Below, piece by piece: positions 37,428-46,105 of a DNA stretch of 64,000 nt (position 1 is its first letter; every line of letters starts with the position of its first letter). The notes beneath the pieces were generated by a model. The model was not told where the DNA came from. It saw only the letters and a list, made by a program, of their open reading frames with translations, and did not search any database. Location of the stretch: contig CADCMR010000017.1 in NCBI GenBank assembly GCA_902802585.1, forward strand, positions 1 to 64,000. The letters run 5' to 3'. Made by a program: the position numbers and the translations under genes. The stretch is from an uncultured bacterium. Its GTDB lineage: Bacteria > Verrucomicrobiota > Lentisphaeria > Victivallales > UBA1829.

Positions 37428-37735
37428 GCCGCTTGAGATGTAGATATCCGCCTTTTTGGATCGGTCATCCTTTCATTCATCTCGCGGGTTCGATACCCCG
37501 CTGCTTGCGGCGAGTCCGCATAGAGAATGTTTTTGCGCCCGGCTCGGGAACGAGCCGTGTACGGTCGGGCGTAATACCGCGTAGCTTGCTGCGCGGATAG
37601 CCTGACCGGAAGCAAAAACTTTATTGGTGAGGTTGCTATGTGATTGTTGAAAACAGGAAAACGCCATGTGGTGTCCGCGGAGAGCAGAGAAGAACGGACA
37701 TTTGTTTCCAGTTTGTTTTCGTGATCTTTTGCAAT
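37428..37735 (-). promoter_or_regulatory. Structured leader upstream of the third surface-protein gene
   Basis: Between the promoter at 37736-37763 and the coding frame lie several hairpins: a perfect 7-bp stem with a 4-base loop at 37540-37557 enclosed by GCCCG/CGGGC, and two related palindromic words, CCCGCTGCTTGCGGCG near 37496-37511 and CCGCGTAGCTTGCTGCGCGG near 37578-37597. They may be dispersed intergenic repeats or a regulatory leader. Confidence 0.4.
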
Positions 37736-37763
37736 AATATAATCTCGGAACAGGAAGAATCAA
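37736..37763 (-). promoter_or_regulatory. Promoter of the third surface-protein gene
   Basis: On the minus strand TTGATT (37758-37763) and TATATT (37736-37741) are 16 bases apart. Predicted start near 37729. Confidence 0.55.
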
Positions 37764-37861
37764 GTATCATTTTTTAGAAGAAGAGAAAAAGCGGCGGATT
37801 ATTCTGTATGACTGGAGATGTCCGGAAACAGGATACGATTCTGTGAATCCGAACAAGAAAT

Positions 37862-37910
37862 GGGCGTCCGGGACTCTGCGAATGGAGCCGGGGACGCCCG
37901 TTGTTTTTTT
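37862..37910. terminator. Hairpin downstream of serS, probable terminator
   Basis: A GGGCGTCC/GGACGCCC stem (37862-37870 with 37891-37899) lies just after the serS stop. The T7 run is on the plus strand (37904-37910); on the minus strand the stem is followed only by ATTTCTTG. Its position still suggests that it ends serS transcription. Confidence 0.5.
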
Positions 37911-37933
37911 GTGTTTGCCGTACGATCGCGAAC

Positions 37934-39226
37934 TTACTTTTTCTTGTTCGGCACGAGCTTGTCGAAGCCGCAGTAGGGTTTCAGAACGTCGGGAATCGTG
38001 ACGGATCCGTCCGCCTGGAGACGGTTCTCCAGGAACGCAATGAGCATGCGCGGCGGCGCGACGACGGTGTTGTTCAGCGTGTGCGCGAAATACTTCTTGC
38101 CGTCCTTGCCGTTCACGCGGATGCGGAGGCGGCGCGCCTGTGCGTCGCCGAGCGTGGAGCAGGAGCCGACCTCGAAATACTTCTTCTGGCGCGGGGACCA
38201 GGCTTCGACGTCGAGCGACTTGACCTTCAGGTCGGCGAGGTCGCCGGAGCAGCATTCGAGCGTGCGGACGGGGATGTCCATGGAACGGAAGAAATCGACG
38301 GTGTTATGCCAGAGGCGGTCGAACCACATCATGCTGTCCTCGGGCTTGCAGATCACGATCATCTCCTGTTTCTCGAACTGGTGGATGCGGTAGACGCCGC
38401 GTTCCTCGATGCCGTGCGCGCCTTTTTCCTTGCGGAAGCAAGGGGAATAGCTGGTGAGCGCGAGGGGGAGGGAATCCTCGGGGAGGATCTGGTCGATGAA
38501 ACGTCCGATCATGGAGTGTTCGCTGGTGCCGATGAGATAGAGGTCTTCCCCCTCGATCTTGTACATCATGGAATCCATTTCGGCGAAGCTCATGACGCCG
38601 GAGACGACATTGCTGCGGATCATGAAGGGCGGCACGCAGTAGGTGAAGCCGCGGTTGACCATGAAGTCGCGGGCATAGGAGAGAATGCCGGAGTGGAGGC
38701 GAGCGACGTCGCCGACGAGGTAGTAGAAGCCGTTTCCGGCGACGCGGCGTGCGCTGTCCAGGTCGATGCCGCAGAAGCTCTCCATGATGTCGGTGTGGTA
38801 CGGGATCTCGAAGTCCGGCACGACGGGCTCGCCGAAGCGTTCCAGCTCGACGTTCTCCGTATCGTTCTTTCCGATGGGCACGGAGGGGTCGATGATGTTC
38901 GGGATGACCATCATGGTCTTGAGGAGTTCGTCCTCGACGAGTGTTTCCTCGTAGGAAAGCTTGTCGATGAGTTCGGCGTCGCCCGCCATTTCGTCCTTGA
39001 TCTTTTCCGCCTCGTCCTTTTTGCCCTGCGCCATGAGCTTTCCGATCTCCTTGGAGACGGTCTTGCGTTTTGCGCGGAGGGATTCGACCTGGGTCTTGAT
39101 CTCGCGGTTGCGGATGTCGAGGTCCAGGACCTTGTCGACGAGCGGGAGTTTGTCATCCTGGAATTTCTTGCGGATGTTCTCGCGGACCAGTTCCGGATAA
39201 TCGCGTACGAATTTGATGTCAAGCAT
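37934..39226 (-). CDS. serS: Seryl-tRNA synthetase
   Basis: A 430-residue protein of normal length. Residues 1-~110 form the tRNA-binding coiled-coil arm (LDIKFVRDYPELVRENI, ESLRAKRKTVSKEIGKLMAQ). The class II catalytic core follows: TSEHS, motif 2 CFRKEKGAHGIEERGVYRIH, FEVGSCSTLGDAQARR, and motif 3 NNTVVAPPRMLIAFLEN. It charges tRNA-Ser. AGGAG precedes ATG 39226. It lies 22 bases after the RpiB-SHMT gene, so the two are very likely cotranscribed; both concern serine. Confidence 0.95.
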   Translation of the reverse strand: MLDIKFVRDYPELVRENIRKKFQDDKLPLVDKVLDLDIRNREIKTQVESLRAKRKTVSKEIGKLMAQGKKDEAEKIKDEMAGDAELIDKLSYEETLVEDELLKTMMVIPNIIDPSVPIGKNDTENVELERFGEPVVPDFEIPYHTDIMESFCGIDLDSARRVAGNGFYYLVGDVARLHSGILSYARDFMVNRGFTYCVPPFMIRSNVVSGVMSFAEMDSMMYKIEGEDLYLIGTSEHSMIGRFIDQILPEDSLPLALTSYSPCFRKEKGAHGIEERGVYRIHQFEKQEMIVICKPEDSMMWFDRLWHNTVDFFRSMDIPVRTLECCSGDLADLKVKSLDVEAWSPRQKKYFEVGSCSTLGDAQARRLRIRVNGKDGKKYFAHTLNNTVVAPPRMLIAFLENRLQADGSVTIPDVLKPYCGFDKLVPNKKK

Positions 39227-39248
39227 GTCTGGAGTCTCCTATGGATGC

Positions 39249-40970
39249 TCAGAATTCCGGCATCGGGAAGTCGGCGCAGAAGTCGATCACTTCGGCGCGG
39301 ATCGCGGCGAGTGCGGCATCATCGTCCTTCGCGGCGGCGGCACGGTCGATGAAGTCGGCGATGCGGAGCATTTCCGGCTCCTTCATGCCGCGCGTGGTGA
39401 CGGCGGGGGTGCCGATGCGGATGCCGCTGGTGACGAACGGTTTTTCGGGATCGAAGGGGATCATGTTCTTGTTGACGGTGATCGCGGCCTTGTCGAGGGC
39501 GGTGGCGATCTCCTTGCCGGTGGCGTGGCGCGGACGCAGGTCGACGAGCATCAGGTGGTTGTCGGTACCGCCGGAGACAATGCGGAATCCCTTGTCTGCG
39601 AGCGCGGCGGCGAGCGCGGCGGCGTTCTTCACAATCTGCTGCTGGTATGCCTTGAATTCGGGGGTCATGGCTTCCTTGAAGCAGATCGCCTTCGCTGCGA
39701 TCACGTGCATGAGCGGACCGCCCTGGAGGCCGGGGAAGACCTTGGAGTTGATCGCCTTGATGTATTTTTCCTTGCAGAGGATGAGGCCGGAACGCGGACC
39801 GCGGAGGGTCTTGTGCGTGGTGGTGGTGACGACGTCGCAATACGGGACCGGGTTCTGGTGGAGACCGGCGGCGACGAGGCCGGCGATGTGCGCCATGTCG
39901 ACGAAGAGGAAGGCGTTCGCCTTGTCCGCGATCTGGCGGAGGCGGGCGAAGTCGATGGCGCGCGGATAGGCGGACGCGCCGGCGAGGATCATGCGGGGCT
40001 TGTGCTCCATGGCGAGGCGTTCGATCTCGTCGTAGTCGAGGCGTTCGGTCTCGGCTGAGACGCCGTAGGGCACGATGTGGAAGAGGTTGCCGCTGAAATT
40101 CATCGGGTGGCCGTGCGTGAGGTGTCCGCCGTGGTCGAGGCTCATGGAGAGGACGGTGTCGCCGGGGTTCAGGAGGGCGAAATAGACCGCCATGTTTGCC
40201 TGGCTGCCCGCGTGGGGCTGCACGTTGGCGGCTTCGGCGCCGAAGAGTTCCTTCGCGCGGTCGATGGCGAGCTGTTCGACTTCGTCCACGAATTCGCAGC
40301 CGTTGTAGTAGCGCTTGCGAGGATAGCCTTCGGCATACTTGTTGGTGAGGACGGAGCCCTGGGCGGCGCGGATGGCGGTGCTGGTGAAGTTCTCGGAGGC
40401 GATCAGCTCAATGCCGTTGAACTGGCGGTCGGCTTCCTTGTCGATCAGCGCGGCAATCTCCGGGTCGGCGGAACGGACCGCGGCGATGTCGTCGTAGGTG
40501 CGCTTTTCGAGGATTTCGAGACGGCGCACATGGCGGGCGTCGCCGGAGAACGGGGTGGAGAGCCAGACCTCGATGAGTTCCTTCATCTTCGCCTCGTCCA
40601 TATAGTCGGCGGGGAGGACCAGCACATTGGAACAGTTGTGGGCGCGGCTGGCGGCGGCGTTTTCCTTGCAGAACGCGACGACGGCGCGGACGCCGTGGAA
40701 CCGGTCGGCGGTGATGACCATACCCGCACCGCTGCGGCACAGCAGGACGCCGAGCTGGATTTCTCCCTTGGAGACGGCCTTCGCCATCGCGGATCCGAAG
40801 ACGGAATAGTCGTCGCCGGCGTCGTACACGGTCGGACCGAAGTCGCGCACGGTGAAGCCCTTGCTTTCGAGGAACGGGATGAGTTTCGCTTTCAGTTCAA
40901 ATCCGCCGTGGTCGGCGGCGATGCCCATGGTAAGCCCCGTGGAGCCGTACCAGTCCGTGATCTTGTTCAT
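39249..40970 (-). CDS. Fused ribose-5-phosphate isomerase B - serine hydroxymethyltransferase
   Basis: A 573-residue protein with two complete enzyme domains. Residues ~12-150 are RpiB-like: [16 protein letters not shown], catalytic-Cys motif [18 protein letters not shown]. Residues ~165-573 are a full [21 protein letters not shown], the [14 protein letters not shown] signature, [12 protein letters not shown], the PLP lysine in [12 protein letters not shown] (Lys387), and [15 protein letters not shown]. It would interconvert ribose- and ribulose-5-phosphate and make glycine plus 5,10-methylene-THF from serine. AAGGAC precedes the ATG. There is no stop or start between the domains, so this is a true fusion in this sequence. 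serS follows. Confidence 0.9.
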   Translation of the reverse strand: MNKITDWYGSTGLTMGIAADHGGFELKAKLIPFLESKGFTVRDFGPTVYDAGDDYSVFGSAMAKAVSKGEIQLGVLLCRSGAGMVITADRFHGVRAVVAFCKENAAASRAHNCSNVLVLPADYMDEAKMKELIEVWLSTPFSGDARHVRRLEILEKRTYDDIAAVRSADPEIAALIDKEADRQFNGIELIASENFTSTAIRAAQGSVLTNKYAEGYPRKRYYNGCEFVDEVEQLAIDRAKELFGAEAANVQPHAGSQANMAVYFALLNPGDTVLSMSLDHGGHLTHGHPMNFSGNLFHIVPYGVSAETERLDYDEIERLAMEHKPRMILAGASAYPRAIDFARLRQIADKANAFLFVDMAHIAGLVAAGLHQNPVPYCDVVTTTTHKTLRGPRSGLILCKEKYIKAINSKVFPGLQGGPLMHVIAAKAICFKEAMTPEFKAYQQQIVKNAAALAAALADKGFRIVSGGTDNHLMLVDLRPRHATGKEIATALDKAAITVNKNMIPFDPEKPFVTSGIRIGTPAVTTRGMKEPEMLRIADFIDRAAAAKDDDAALAAIRAEVIDFCADFPMPEF

Positions 40971-41223
40971 GGTGTTTGTCCTTATTGATTGGCTGTTTGC
41001 CGTTGAAAAAAGCGCATGTCAATGTCTGTTTTTCGCTCATTTTGGAGCCAGAAAAAAACAGACGCATATAATATACAGCATTTTCCGGAAATAACCAGTC
41101 GTTTCCCCGCCTTTTTATAGAGTTTATAGATTTTTCACGCACGACCCCCCCAGGGCGCCCGCGCATGGGACGGCGCACGGGAATCCTGTTTCCGGAAAAA
41201 AGCTCGCGGGGCAGGGGGCGGAT

Positions 41224-42024
41224 TCAGCGGACCGGATAGTCGAAATAAGTGTCCGGATACGGCTCGTTTTCGAGCGTGAAATGCCACCATTCCGTGTCGA
41301 CCGGTTTGAAGCCGTACTTCAGCATGACCGTGCGGAGCAGCATGCGGTTGCGGAACTGCGCGGCGCTGATCTTCCGGCTGTTCGGCGTGCCGACGGGGAA
41401 ATCGCCCGTGAACGTCCTTGTCTCGGGATTGCCGCCCCAGTCGGGATGGCTTTCCCGTCCGAACCAGTCGAACGTGCCGCCCATGTCAACCTCCTTTTCG
41501 GTCTTCATGTCGAAGAGTGTGAGGTCGACGGTGCTGCCGCGGCTGTGTCCGGAGTTCTCGGCGATGTATCCCTGCGGGAACAGGACGGTCTTGTCGAGGT
41601 CGGGGTAGAAATACGTCTTCATCCTCGTGTCGTTCGGCCGCTTCGACCATTCGACGAAGTGGTCGACGGCGCGCTGGGGACGGTAGGAGTCGTAGATTTT
41701 CAGGCGGTATCCCATCGGAAGGAGTTCGTCGCCGACCGCCTTCAATGCGGTCGCCGCTTCGACGGTGAGCATGGGTGTCGGGCGTTCGTAGCCGCGGATG
41801 CGGTCTCCGATAAAGTTGTAGGTGGAGTAGTAGCGGACTTCGAGGATGGCGTCCGGCACGGCTTCGGCGAGGTGGACGAATCCGGGCGGAGTCACGTCCG
41901 TGCAGTCCGTCCTGCACGCGGAAACAGCCAGCATGACAGCCGTCGTCACGAAAACAGCAAGCATTCTTTTCAGATTGTTAAAAGCTTTATGTGCTGAAAG
42001 CGATTGACCGTGAGATTGTTTCAT
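41224..42024 (-). CDS. VanX/DdpX-type D-alanyl-D-alanine dipeptidase, lipoprotein
   Basis: A 266-residue protein from ATG 42024, two bases after the stop of the upstream gene and preceded by AGGGAAAGG. The N-terminus is a lipoprotein signal (LAVFVTTAVMLAVSAC, lipobox VSAC). The peptidase M15D domain starts near residue 50: LEVRYYSTYNFIGDRIRGY, KIYDSYRPQRAVDHF, zinc-binding SGHSRGSTVDLTL and EWWHF. Family members hydrolyse D-Ala-D-Ala, for vancomycin resistance or for cell-wall dipeptide recycling. No VanH/VanA partners are present, which favours recycling. Third gene of a three-gene operon. Confidence 0.87.
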   Translation of the reverse strand: MKQSHGQSLSAHKAFNNLKRMLAVFVTTAVMLAVSACRTDCTDVTPPGFVHLAEAVPDAILEVRYYSTYNFIGDRIRGYERPTPMLTVEAATALKAVGDELLPMGYRLKIYDSYRPQRAVDHFVEWSKRPNDTRMKTYFYPDLDKTVLFPQGYIAENSGHSRGSTVDLTLFDMKTEKEVDMGGTFDWFGRESHPDWGGNPETRTFTGDFPVGTPNSRKISAAQFRNRMLLRTVMLKYGFKPVDTEWWHFTLENEPYPDTYFDYPVR

Positions 42025-42026
42025 GT

Positions 42027-42641
42027 TCAGACCTTTCCCTGTTTTTCCATCCATTCCTTTTTCAGAATGGCGTACTGCATGGTGTTTTCATAGACCGGAT
42101 TGCCATCGGCGTCCCGGACGAAGGAGACGAACTCCAGGAACAGTCCCTCGCGGCGCATCCCGAGTTTCTCGCAGAGGTGCTGGCTGCGCACGTTGTAGTC
42201 TTCCGTATAGGCGAAGATCCGGCGGATGCCTTTCCGCATGAAGAGATAGTCGAAGAACGCGTTCGCCGCCTCGTACGCGTAGCCTTTTCCCCGGTAGGCG
42301 GCGTTCAGCATCCAGCTCGGGCTGAACGTGTCTTTCCGGGGCGCGTCATCCTTCTGTGCCGCTCCCGTCTCGTCGTGTGAGCACAGCTTCGGCGGTTCGT
42401 AGGTGGTCGACTCGGCGTCGATCTCCCCGATCACCTTGCCGGATTCCTTCAGCACGATGGCGAAACTGTATTCCTTATCTTCTGCGCGTCTCGCCATTTC
42501 CGCCCGTGCCTGGTCGAGCGAGTCGAGTTTCAGTCCGACGAAGCAGTTCGGCTCCGGCTTGCGGAGGTACTCCAGGACATCCGCTGCGTCGCTTTCACGG
42601 AACGGACGAAGGATAAGTCTTTCGGTTTCAATCGTGCTCAT
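42027..42641 (-). CDS. GNAT-family N-acetyltransferase (RimJ/RimL-like)
   Basis: A 204-residue protein. It opens with IETERLILRPFRESDAADV and has the acetyl-CoA-binding region NAAYRGKGYAYEAANAFFDY and the C-terminal RSQHLCEKLGMRREG, all typical of RimJ/RimL-type GNATs. Residues ~80-105 hold an insert before strand 4 (PKLCSHDETGAAQKDD). The substrate is unknown. It sits seven bases after the RyR-domain gene and two bases before the VanX-type gene. Confidence 0.85.
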   Translation of the reverse strand: MSTIETERLILRPFRESDAADVLEYLRKPEPNCFVGLKLDSLDQARAEMARRAEDKEYSFAIVLKESGKVIGEIDAESTTYEPPKLCSHDETGAAQKDDAPRKDTFSPSWMLNAAYRGKGYAYEAANAFFDYLFMRKGIRRIFAYTEDYNVRSQHLCEKLGMRREGLFLEFVSFVRDADGNPVYENTMQYAILKKEWMEKQGKV

Positions 42642-42648
42642 AGTTTCT

Positions 42649-44706
42649 TCATTTCGTCGTTATAACGTCGGGAACGTTCTGGACAAGCTTCCGGTTGTTG
42701 TCCTGCAAGTGGTCCGGATCCCTGTTGAAACGCCGGTCGACTTCCGGCAGATTCCTGAAATCCGTCAATGCGGCATGGCGCATGTGCCCGATGTCGTTTG
42801 GCTTCCTGGCATCGTCCCCGACTTCGGACAGCGGCCACTTCCTGATTCCGCGCATCATGAGGAAGGCGCACCAGCGCATGTGCTCCGTTTCGGCAAGCGC
42901 GTTCAGGATTTCCCCGGAGGAGATTGTTTCTTTCCATTTCCCGGAATCGAACGTCGCTTCATTCATCCCGGCCAGTAGCAGGAGATTGTTCATGCCGGAT
43001 GCGCAGGAGCGCGCTTTTTCCCGTTCGAACATGGACACTCTTTTCCATTCCCGGTCTTCGTCGGATTCCATGTCCGGGTGTGTTTGCGCGATATGGTTCC
43101 TGTTGATGATTTTTGCCCTGCGGTCGAGCGTTTCGTTGATGATGACGTCGCGGCAGTAGCATTCGTCCAGCACGCCGAAGAAGACGTCTTCGGTCTGGCT
43201 GTTCTGCGTCGGGTCGCGCAGGACTTTTGCCGTGGTGCTGTCCGAAACGCGTATCATCATCCTGGCGCTCGCCTGCGCGGAGTTCCCGAACACGATGTCC
43301 TTCCGCCTTGCGAGCATTTTGATGCGCGTCGCCGTTTCCAGGTTCAGGGAGTCGTCGCCGAACGCGATGACGATCCGGTTGTAGGACGACAGCTCGGGCT
43401 CGATCCGGCGGTAGAACGCGCTGGTGCACGCGTCCTCCTGGATGAAACGCACGTTGTATTCCTCCATCGCATCCTCGAAAAATGCGCCCCAGAGGTCAAA
43501 CGAGGCGGGATCGCGGTCAACGACGTCCACGCGGAACGGAATCCTGCCGTCCGAGCCGCTTTGCAGGAACTGTCCGTCGCAGATGGTCTCCCGAAGGATC
43601 GCCTTTCCGACTTCGCCGAATCCGAGCAGCAGGATGTTGAAATGCCCGGAAATTTTCCCTGTTTTATCCATGATCTGGACCTTCGGCGACTTCAGCAGCG
43701 GATAGCGGTTGACCAGGATGCGGGCGAGCAATGCTGCCTCGTTGATCAGGTGGATGTCGATGCTCGCCTTTTTCTGGATGCCTTCCGCCCAGCTTTCCGC
43801 CCAGGCTTTCCGGACGTCGTCCGAAAAGCGGACGTAGAAGTCAAGTTTTTTGTGGGGTATGGTCTGGTATTTCTCCCACAGCTGGTTTGCCATCCTGATG
43901 TTCCAGTTGTAGTCGTCCGTCAGGAAGAAATGTTTCGTCGCCCCCAGGCAGACTTTGTGAATCTGCATCGGCTTGCGCAGGCAAAGCAGATGCCCGAGGT
44001 AATTCAGTTTTTCCTGAAGCTCGGACGCATTGTCGATGCTGGCTTCCTCCGCGGAGAAGATGCTGTGCTCGTCGATGCTGTTCAGATAGATGTCGTTTGC
44101 CAGCATGATTTCTTTCCGGCTCGGCACGTCGCACCAGAACACGTTTCTCTTCTGCCGCAGGAACCGCAGCAGGAAAAGACGCCAGCGGTTGGTGATCTTG
44201 CCGCCCCAGATCGCGATGACGATCGAGATGGAGAATCCGCAGCTCAGATAGTAGAACAGAAGCTTGGTCCAGGCAAAATCGCCGGAAGGCGTATCGTATC
44301 TGCCGCGCGACGGGAAAAACTCCGCGATGGAGATGCAATAGCTGATCAGAATGCGGGACAGGGTCGTGCCGCCGGTCATCTCCTCGCTCCTGTCCGGAAG
44401 GTCGGAGAAGAAATTGGCAAGGCACCCGATCACGAAGATCACGAGGAAAAGCAGGATCCGGACCCTGGTCCGCCTCAGATACTGCATCATCGACAAAATG
44501 GCGATGCAGCTGAAGCAGAGGAGCCCCAGGACCATGATGACCGTTCCCGTCAACGGGAAGCTGTTGAACAGGAAGAATCCGGCATTCCAGAGCAAGCCGC
44601 ACTCCAGGAGCAGGATCAGCGGCATCGCGACCGTCAGCAGCTTGCGTGTCCGGCGGATTTTTTTTCGTTCGACTTCCCGTTTGTTGTCATGGTTGGAGCT
44701 GGACAT
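42649..44706 (-). CDS. Membrane protein with Rossmann-type NAD-binding and RyR domains
   Basis: A 685-residue protein from ATG 44706 (a TTG at 44715 is possible). Four hydrophobic segments lie in residues ~25-180, a layout like a small ion channel or membrane anchor. A Rossmann motif (ILLLGFGEVGKAIL) near residue 360 and IVIAFGDDSLN further on resemble TrkA-N/RCK nucleotide-binding domains. The C-terminus (~590-660) has the RyR-domain pattern: ETEHMRWCAFLMMRGIRKWP, then RHAALTDFRNLPEVDRR. Bacterial RyR domains occur with nucleotide-dependent and K+-transport-like modules. A ligand-gated channel or sensor is an inference. First gene of an operon with the GNAT and VanX-type genes. Confidence 0.65.
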   Translation of the reverse strand: MSSSNHDNKREVERKKIRRTRKLLTVAMPLILLLECGLLWNAGFFLFNSFPLTGTVIMVLGLLCFSCIAILSMMQYLRRTRVRILLFLVIFVIGCLANFFSDLPDRSEEMTGGTTLSRILISYCISIAEFFPSRGRYDTPSGDFAWTKLLFYYLSCGFSISIVIAIWGGKITNRWRLFLLRFLRQKRNVFWCDVPSRKEIMLANDIYLNSIDEHSIFSAEEASIDNASELQEKLNYLGHLLCLRKPMQIHKVCLGATKHFFLTDDYNWNIRMANQLWEKYQTIPHKKLDFYVRFSDDVRKAWAESWAEGIQKKASIDIHLINEAALLARILVNRYPLLKSPKVQIMDKTGKISGHFNILLLGFGEVGKAILRETICDGQFLQSGSDGRIPFRVDVVDRDPASFDLWGAFFEDAMEEYNVRFIQEDACTSAFYRRIEPELSSYNRIVIAFGDDSLNLETATRIKMLARRKDIVFGNSAQASARMMIRVSDSTTAKVLRDPTQNSQTEDVFFGVLDECYCRDVIINETLDRRAKIINRNHIAQTHPDMESDEDREWKRVSMFEREKARSCASGMNNLLLLAGMNEATFDSGKWKETISSGEILNALAETEHMRWCAFLMMRGIRKWPLSEVGDDARKPNDIGHMRHAALTDFRNLPEVDRRFNRDPDHLQDNNRKLVQNVPDVITTK

Positions 44707-44797
44707 GGTCAACAATTCTCAATCGGAAAAAAGAGGGGCATTTGTTAAGGCTTGTATGATCTTGCGTTTTAAAAATAATACAGGAATCCGGCAGAGG

Positions 44798-44830
44798 AAA
44801 AAGGCGGACCCGATATTGCGGGGCCCGCCC
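44798..44830 (-). terminator. Intrinsic terminator of the GH43 gene
   Basis: On the minus strand a ~10-bp GC stem (GGCGGGCCCCG / CGGGTCCGCC) is followed by TTTTT. It starts ~12 bases past the stop at 44841. Confidence 0.75.
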
Positions 44831-44840
44831 TGGATTCGGC

Positions 44841-45812
44841 TTATTTGTAGGGGAAGATCGTCACGATCCTGCCCGACGCGTCGAAGTTCAGCTCGGTGAA
44901 TTTCACGTTGCGCCGGTGGTTGATGCCGTTTGACAGTTCGCAGTCGTGGTAGAAGAGATACCACTTGCCGTGGTACTCCAGGATGGAGTGGTGCGTGGTC
45001 CAGCCGAGCACGGGCTCCAGGATGCGGCCCTGGTATGTGAACGGTCCGTACGGATTGTCCGCCACGGCGTAGACGATGTAGTGTGTGGTGCCGGTGGAAT
45101 AGGTGAAATAATACTTGCCGTTGTACTTGAACATCCACGGATCCTCGAAGTAGCGGCGGTCCTCGTCGCCCGCCTTGAGCGGCTCGCCGTTTTCGTCCAG
45201 GATCACGATGTCGCGCGGTGTCTCGGCGAACTCGAGCATGTTGTCCTTCATGAGCGCGATCTTCGGGCAGACGGCGTTCTCGTCCTTCGCGGGCTCCGTG
45301 CCGTTCGGATCGAACTTGCCGGTGCGGTATTTTTCGAGCTGGCCGCCCCAGAGTCCGCCGAAGCACATGTAGACTTTGCCGTCCTCGTCCTCGAACGCGC
45401 ACGGGTCGATGCTGAAACTCCCCTTGATGCACTCGGGTTCCGGCTTGAACGGGCCTTCCGGCACCTTGCTGGTCGCGATGCCGAGGCGGAAATTGCCGTC
45501 CTTGTCGCGGGCGGGGAAAACGAGGTAGTAGGTATCGTTTTTGAACGCGACGTCCGGCGCCCACATCTGAGTGCTGACCCACGGCACGTCGTACTGCGAC
45601 AGCGCCATGCCGCAGTCCACCGGATCGGCGGTTTCGTTGTCCATGCGGAAGACGTGGTAATCCTCCATCTGGTACTCGTCGCCGTTGTCGTTGTCCTCGC
45701 CGTCGTGCGGGATGTCGTGCGACGGGTAGATGTAGAGCTTGTCGTTGAAGACGTGGGCGGACGGGTCCGCGGTGAAAATGTGGGTGATGAGCGGTTTTCT
45801 CTGCTGCGCCAT
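44841..45812 (-). CDS. Glycoside hydrolase family 43 (arabinosidase/xylosidase-like)
   Basis: A 323-residue protein from ATG 45812, chosen for the AAGGAG seven bases upstream. The five-bladed propeller of GH43 is recognisable: TADPSAHVFNDKLYIYPSHD (candidate catalytic base Asp), MWAPDVAFKNDTYYLVFPA, FSIDPCAFEDEDGKVYMCFG, YFEDPWMFKYNGKYYFTYS (candidate acid), THHSILEYHGKWYLFYH. There is no signal peptide, so it would act in the cytoplasm on imported oligosaccharides. Family members remove arabinose or xylose from plant glycans; the exact specificity is not clear. Confidence 0.88.
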   Translation of the reverse strand: MAQQRKPLITHIFTADPSAHVFNDKLYIYPSHDIPHDGEDNDNGDEYQMEDYHVFRMDNETADPVDCGMALSQYDVPWVSTQMWAPDVAFKNDTYYLVFPARDKDGNFRLGIATSKVPEGPFKPEPECIKGSFSIDPCAFEDEDGKVYMCFGGLWGGQLEKYRTGKFDPNGTEPAKDENAVCPKIALMKDNMLEFAETPRDIVILDENGEPLKAGDEDRRYFEDPWMFKYNGKYYFTYSTGTTHYIVYAVADNPYGPFTYQGRILEPVLGWTTHHSILEYHGKWYLFYHDCELSNGINHRRNVKFTELNFDASGRIVTIFPYK

Positions 45813-45916
45813 GATGGGTCTCCTTGTCGGAACTCCGCCCGGCTTGCCCGTGGCGGGCACGCGTTGAGCAGATCGTTCCGGTTCTTATGTTGTTGTTTGC
45901 GAAACGTTGTCAGGTT

Positions 45917-45944
45917 ACTATAGCAGAAATCAGATGAAAATCAA
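45917..45944 (-). promoter_or_regulatory. Promoter of the GH43 gene
   Basis: On the minus strand TTGATT (45939-45944) and TATAGT (45917-45922) are 16 bases apart, ~105 bases before the start at 45812. Confidence 0.55.
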
Positions 45945-46105
45945 GCGGGAAACCGCGTTATTTTATGGTTGCCGTACGACGATCCGCCGATGCGAACACG
46001 ACGCGGATCGAAAATCCATGTTTTTCGAATTGGCGCGGATTGCTTTTTCCGTCAAATGGGAGTACATTATAGCGTATCTTTGAACCGAAACCACAGGAGA
46101 GCCGG

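Noticed and set aside
37485-37501. A tRNA T-arm-like sequence (GGGTTCGATACCCCGC)
   Set aside because: The loop would have eight bases and no acceptor, D or anticodon arms can be fitted around it.
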